DNA of 64,000 bases, taken from NCBI GenBank assembly GCA_011525695.1, contig WYBX01000086.1, positions 163,852 through 227,851 on the forward strand, written 5' to 3'. Shown piece after piece: positions 61,288 to 64,000 of this stretch. This stretch comes from Verrucomicrobiia bacterium (GTDB taxonomy: Bacteria; Verrucomicrobiota; Verrucomicrobiia; Opitutales; Opitutaceae). Made by a program: the position numbers and the translations under genes. The stretch's first letter is position 1. Every line of letters begins with the position of its first letter. The notes beneath the pieces were generated by a model, which had not been told where the DNA came from, searched no databases, and saw only the letters and a program-made list of their open reading frames with translations.

Positions 61288-63552
61288 ATGAGTAATCACA
61301 GAATCAAGATCATCGCACTCTTGAGTGCCGTCTCGTGCTACCTCGCCTCGGCGGGGATGGCGCAGACCAACACCACGTCCACCAGCGACACCAACCAACC
61401 GTCTGCAACCAGCAGTGCCACGACGGGCTCCACGACGGATTCGAATGCCACTTCGGTGGATCGTGACCAGGACGACGATCCCGTCGAGGATGTGTCCACC
61501 ACGGAATCGACATCCTCCACCGCAGGGACGACCGGCTCGACCGGTTCGATGGGAAGCACCAGCGGCTCGATGGGAACCAACTCCAGCGCTTCGACCGACT
61601 CCACGTCCACGGCGGCTGACTCGTCCACGAACGCGGCATCGTCAGATACCGATATCTCCGCGTCCGAAAGCACCGCCTCCAATACCGGAGTGAGTGCCTC
61701 GGGTACCGATTCCACCCTGGAATCGACCAGCGCCGATACCGGCTCGACCGTGGGAACCTCCTCCGTCGCCGAGACCGACACCACCGTGGCCGGCGTGGGG
61801 ACGACCACGATTGCAAGCACCAGCTATGGCAGCTTTGACACCGTTCAACGGGCCTCCGACGACGCGGCAAACGATCGCTCATTCGGCGACTTCAAAGGCA
61901 AGACGCTGAAGGGCTCGGATGGCCAGGACCTCGGCAAGATTAACGACTTCGTCGTCGATTCCCAATCCGGCAAGATCTCCGGCATTGTAGTGTCGTCGGG
62001 CGGGTTGCTTGGGATTGGCGACAAGCTCCGCGTCCTCGAACACAGCAAGGTTCAGGGTGATGCGTCGGCCGATGAACTGACTGCGCAGATCGACAAGGCG
62101 TCCTTTGAAGCTCTGCCGGTCATCACGGAAGAGGAACTCGACGCTGGCCAGTTCTCGCTGAGCGCCTCGGCTTCGAGCACGGCCTCGACGTCCACGACCA
62201 CCAGCAGCGATACGGTCGCGAGCACGCCGGCCACCGCCTCCTCGACCAGCGGCCAATTCGCGCGGTTGAGCAAGTTCACCGACAAGGAAATCCGCGCCGG
62301 TGAGGAAGAGGTGGGTGAAATCGAAGCCATCGTGATCGACCTGCAACAGGGCCAGGCCACGGCGCTGATTGAGGTCGAGGACGATTTTGCCGGTACCGAC
62401 GGCAAGTTCCTCGTCCCCATGAGCAAGCTGCAATTCAGCACGGAGGATGAGGATCGGGTATCGACCACGCTGGGACGCTCCGACTTCGCGGTGGGCGCCT
62501 CGGCCGCGGGGATGGCGGCAAATGACGCGTCCGTCGATACGACCGAGACGCTGACACCGACTGGCCGCACCGCTTCAGACTCGGATGTGAGCACGGACAG
62601 CACGAGCGCGACCCCGGGCTCGGCCGGGACCGACACCGACACCTGGCAGGCCGACTCCGGTTCCACCACGAACTCGTCCGGCAGCGTTGCCGCAGCCGGC
62701 GCGACCGACAGCGACACGAGCTCTTCCAGCACCGGCAGTGCGTCGGCAACTGGCAGCAGCGATTCGAGCATGACGGCTGATTCGGGCGCAACGTCGACCA
62801 GTGATTCGTCGACGAGCGTGGCTGGAACCACAAGTGCAAGCACGACCGGCAGCACGGAAATCAACGCCACCGAGAGCTCTGAAAATCAGGACTCATCGAC
62901 GACGGGTTCGGCGAATGATCAAAGCGTGGCCGCGAACGACTCGAGCTCCACTTCGAGCTCCGGTGACTCGCAAGCCGCCTCCGGTCAGGGCCAGGGCATC
63001 GCCGCCTCGGACTCGGATACCGCGAGCCGTTCATCCGGCACTGATTCGGAGTTCGCCGCGAACGACACTGATACGTCGACGTCGAACCGTAGCGGAACAG
63101 GCGCTGCGGACGCGGATTCCTCGACCTATGCGAGCAACACGACTGGCTCCTCGACCAATGACAGCAGCAGCGTGTCGGCCGGTTCGACCGGTGCGGCCGG
63201 CGGCACCGGCGACACGTCGGCTGACACGGTGGACAGCGACAGTACCTCGAGCGTTGCCAGCAGCAGTAGCTCGAGTGCTGACGAGAACCTGAGTCCGACC
63301 GGTGTGACGAGCGCGGACCAGAGTCCCAATGCGGATCCTGCCCTGGTTTCGGTCTCCACGACCATCCGGACGGCCCTGGATCAGGACTCGGCGCTGGCGC
63401 GTGAGGACATCACGGTGAAGCCGCAGGGCGACAAGATCGTCCTGGAGGGCACCGTGAGCAGCGAGCAGACCAAGGACAAGATCGAGGAACTCGCGAAGAA
63501 GAACGCGGGCGACCAGGAGGTCGAAAACAAGATCGAAGTCCGGAAGTACTGA
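61288..63552 (+). CDS. Exported Ser/Thr/Asp-rich protein with two PRC-barrel domains and a C-terminal BON domain
   Basis: ATG 61288, preceded by ACAGGAGA, gives 754 residues. A signal peptide (IIALLSAVSCYLASAGMAQ) is followed by a low-complexity Ser/Thr/Gly/Asp region to about 190. PRC-barrel-like domain 1 is about 195-260 (KTLKGSDGQDLGKINDFVVD ... KISGIVVSSGGLLGIGDKL), a second is about 323-385 (EEVGEIEAIVIDLQQGQATA ... KFLVPMSKLQF). About 290 low-complexity residues follow, then a BON domain at about 684-754 (TTIRTALDQDSALAREDITV ... KIVLEGTVSSEQTKDKIEEL). The protein is acidic, with almost no Cys or aromatic residues in its linkers. PRC-barrels often bind RNA- or envelope-associated partners, and BON binds envelopes. 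I infer a cell-envelope or surface role; no catalytic motif is visible. Confidence 0.85.
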   Translation: MSNHRIKIIALLSAVSCYLASAGMAQTNTTSTSDTNQPSATSSATTGSTTDSNATSVDRDQDDDPVEDVSTTESTSSTAGTTGSTGSMGSTSGSMGTNSSASTDSTSTAADSSTNAASSDTDISASESTASNTGVSASGTDSTLESTSADTGSTVGTSSVAETDTTVAGVGTTTIASTSYGSFDTVQRASDDAANDRSFGDFKGKTLKGSDGQDLGKINDFVVDSQSGKISGIVVSSGGLLGIGDKLRVLEHSKVQGDASADELTAQIDKASFEALPVITEEELDAGQFSLSASASSTASTSTTTSSDTVASTPATASSTSGQFARLSKFTDKEIRAGEEEVGEIEAIVIDLQQGQATALIEVEDDFAGTDGKFLVPMSKLQFSTEDEDRVSTTLGRSDFAVGASAAGMAANDASVDTTETLTPTGRTASDSDVSTDSTSATPGSAGTDTDTWQADSGSTTNSSGSVAAAGATDSDTSSSSTGSASATGSSDSSMTADSGATSTSDSSTSVAGTTSASTTGSTEINATESSENQDSSTTGSANDQSVAANDSSSTSSSGDSQAASGQGQGIAASDSDTASRSSGTDSEFAANDTDTSTSNRSGTGAADADSSTYASNTTGSSTNDSSSVSAGSTGAAGGTGDTSADTVDSDSTSSVASSSSSSADENLSPTGVTSADQSPNADPALVSVSTTIRTALDQDSALAREDITVKPQGDKIVLEGTVSSEQTKDKIEELAKKNAGDQEVENKIEVRKY

Positions 63553-63682
63553 GGTGACCATGAAGAACCCGTCTTGGGGCCGTCGCTTGTCGACGCGCGC
63601 CGCAAACCCGTGACGATATCGCACGAGCGGCAGCCCTTCAGGATGGGTTTCAGAACCAGGAAATCAGACTACAGCATACGGG

Positions 63683-63712
63683 AGGCACCGCCGGAACCGG
63701 CGGTGCCTCTTT
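63683..63712 (+). terminator. Rho-independent terminator
   Basis: Perfect 12-bp arms AGGCACCGCCGG and CCGGCGGTGCCT enclose AA, followed by CTTT. It lies 130 bp after the PRC-barrel/BON stop and would end that transcript. Confidence 0.75.
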
Positions 63713-63713
63713 G

Positions 63714-63904
63714 CGTGTGCGGAGGGCAGGCCGTCCCGGCCAAAACGTTCCGAAACACGTACATGGAGGGCCGTGCTCCGTCACGGCCATAACGTTCCGA
63801 ACCTCGTACATGGAGGGCCGGGCTCTGTCCCGGCCATGAAGAACGGTCCGCTGCGCAGAATGAAACTGCTATCGGGTTTGTGGACGCCACGGAGGGCGTC
63901 CCTC
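63714..63904 (+). repeat. Dispersed repeat family E cluster
   Basis: Contains two copies of a GTACATGGAGGGCC-G-GCTC-type module with hairpin arms GGCCGTG/CACGGCC (first) and GGCCGGG/CCCGGCC (second), then CTGCGCAGAATGA and ATCGGGTTTGTGGACGCCAC ending in CGTCCCTC. The order and wording match 31196-31378. It breaks off where the group II intron-like sequence begins at 63905. Confidence 0.85.
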
Positions 63905-64000
63905 GTGCGCCTGTGAGGGCGTCCACACAGCGGGGTGCAAGTCCCCGTCAGGCGGAACGTTCACCCGCCTGCAACCGAAGGCTACTGCGTCGTGGCAACA
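63905..64000 (+). mobile_element. 5' end of a group II intron (continues beyond window)
   Basis: Bases 63905-63911 read GTGCGCC, the usual 5' start. A short hairpin (CCTGTGAGG) and then CACACAGCGGGGTGCAAGTC with CCCC follow, parallel to the start of bacterial group II intron RNAs, whose domain I has a GGGTGCAAGTCCC hairpin at the same distance from the GTGCG start. Later ACCGAAGGCTACTG is also intron-like. The upstream side is exactly repeat family E, which in its other copy continues with CATAAAT, so a junction at 63905 is defined. The rest of the intron, including any reverse transcriptase, lies outside. Confidence 0.7.

Noticed and set aside
63905..64000. Cobalamin-type riboswitch suggested by the GGTGCAAGTCC wording
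   Set aside because: No GCCACTG box or other B12 elements nearby, and the GTGCG start plus repeat junction favour a group II intron.
1..64000. CRISPR array, rRNA operon, prophage or integrase
   Set aside because: No regularly spaced direct repeats, no rRNA sequence and no phage structural, integrase or transposase protein was recognised.

Overview
The window is GC-rich (roughly two thirds G+C by eye) chromosomal DNA, most likely from a verrucomicrobial bacterium near the Opitutaceae. This is an inference from protein character, not from a marker gene. The reasons are a SusD-less TonB receptor with the 'INEQRHAPNIKNVIAADAFG' type of plug, TAT-exported RraA and aldo/keto reductase proteins, Cys-type sulfatases, BNR/GH28 carbohydrate enzymes, orphan response regulators, and many short palindromic intergenic repeats.

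Layout. 1-2411: a TAT-exported aldo/keto reductase (cut by the window edge), phosphatidylserine decarboxylase and tRNA-Val(CAC). 2492-7544: a GH28 pectinase-like enzyme, then a PhoD-like phosphatase and a beta-propeller phytase, both exported and suited to organic phosphate scavenging. 8263-14201: a TonB receptor followed closely by two secreted beta-propeller proteins, one sialidase-like. 14311-21165: a GntR/LacI-type regulator divergent from an operon of HpcH/HpaI aldolase, FAD oxidoreductase, sodium:solute symporter and BNR_4 propeller. 21166-22102: a decayed region with a sialidase remnant. 22103-29477: a six-gene minus-strand cluster (Gfo/Idh/MocA dehydrogenase, FAH-family 2-keto-3-deoxy sugar-acid dehydratase, 2-oxoglutarate semialdehyde dehydrogenase, sulfatase, esterase, RraA-like protein). 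Together 8263-29477 looks like a polysaccharide and sugar-acid utilisation island ending in 2-oxoglutarate.

29730-41889 is signalling and acetate-type transport: a sigma-54 activator with a degenerate receiver, a hybrid histidine kinase plus LuxR regulator, a DUF4142 protein, a Cache-PAS-CBS-DUF294 fusion, a metallophosphoesterase, and an ActP-like symporter with its DUF485 partner. 42096-48808 holds a six-hairpin glycosidase, a GT4 glycosyltransferase, a fusion of an alkaline-phosphatase-superfamily domain with an endonuclease/exonuclease/phosphatase domain, and a convergent, overlapping VTT membrane protein. 48975-60750 is mixed housekeeping and stress: BON lipoprotein, YkgJ, orphan receivers, EttA, a membrane sensor-like protein, MsrA, an Hsp33-like chaperone, PnuC with an NMN/NR kinase, a second sulfatase, response regulators, and an exported sugar isomerase-like protein. 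61288-63552 encodes a 754-residue exported Ser/Thr/Asp-rich protein with two PRC-barrel domains and a BON domain.

At least six families of short palindromic dispersed repeats recur across the window. The last 96 bases look like the 5' end of a group II intron inserted in one of these repeats.
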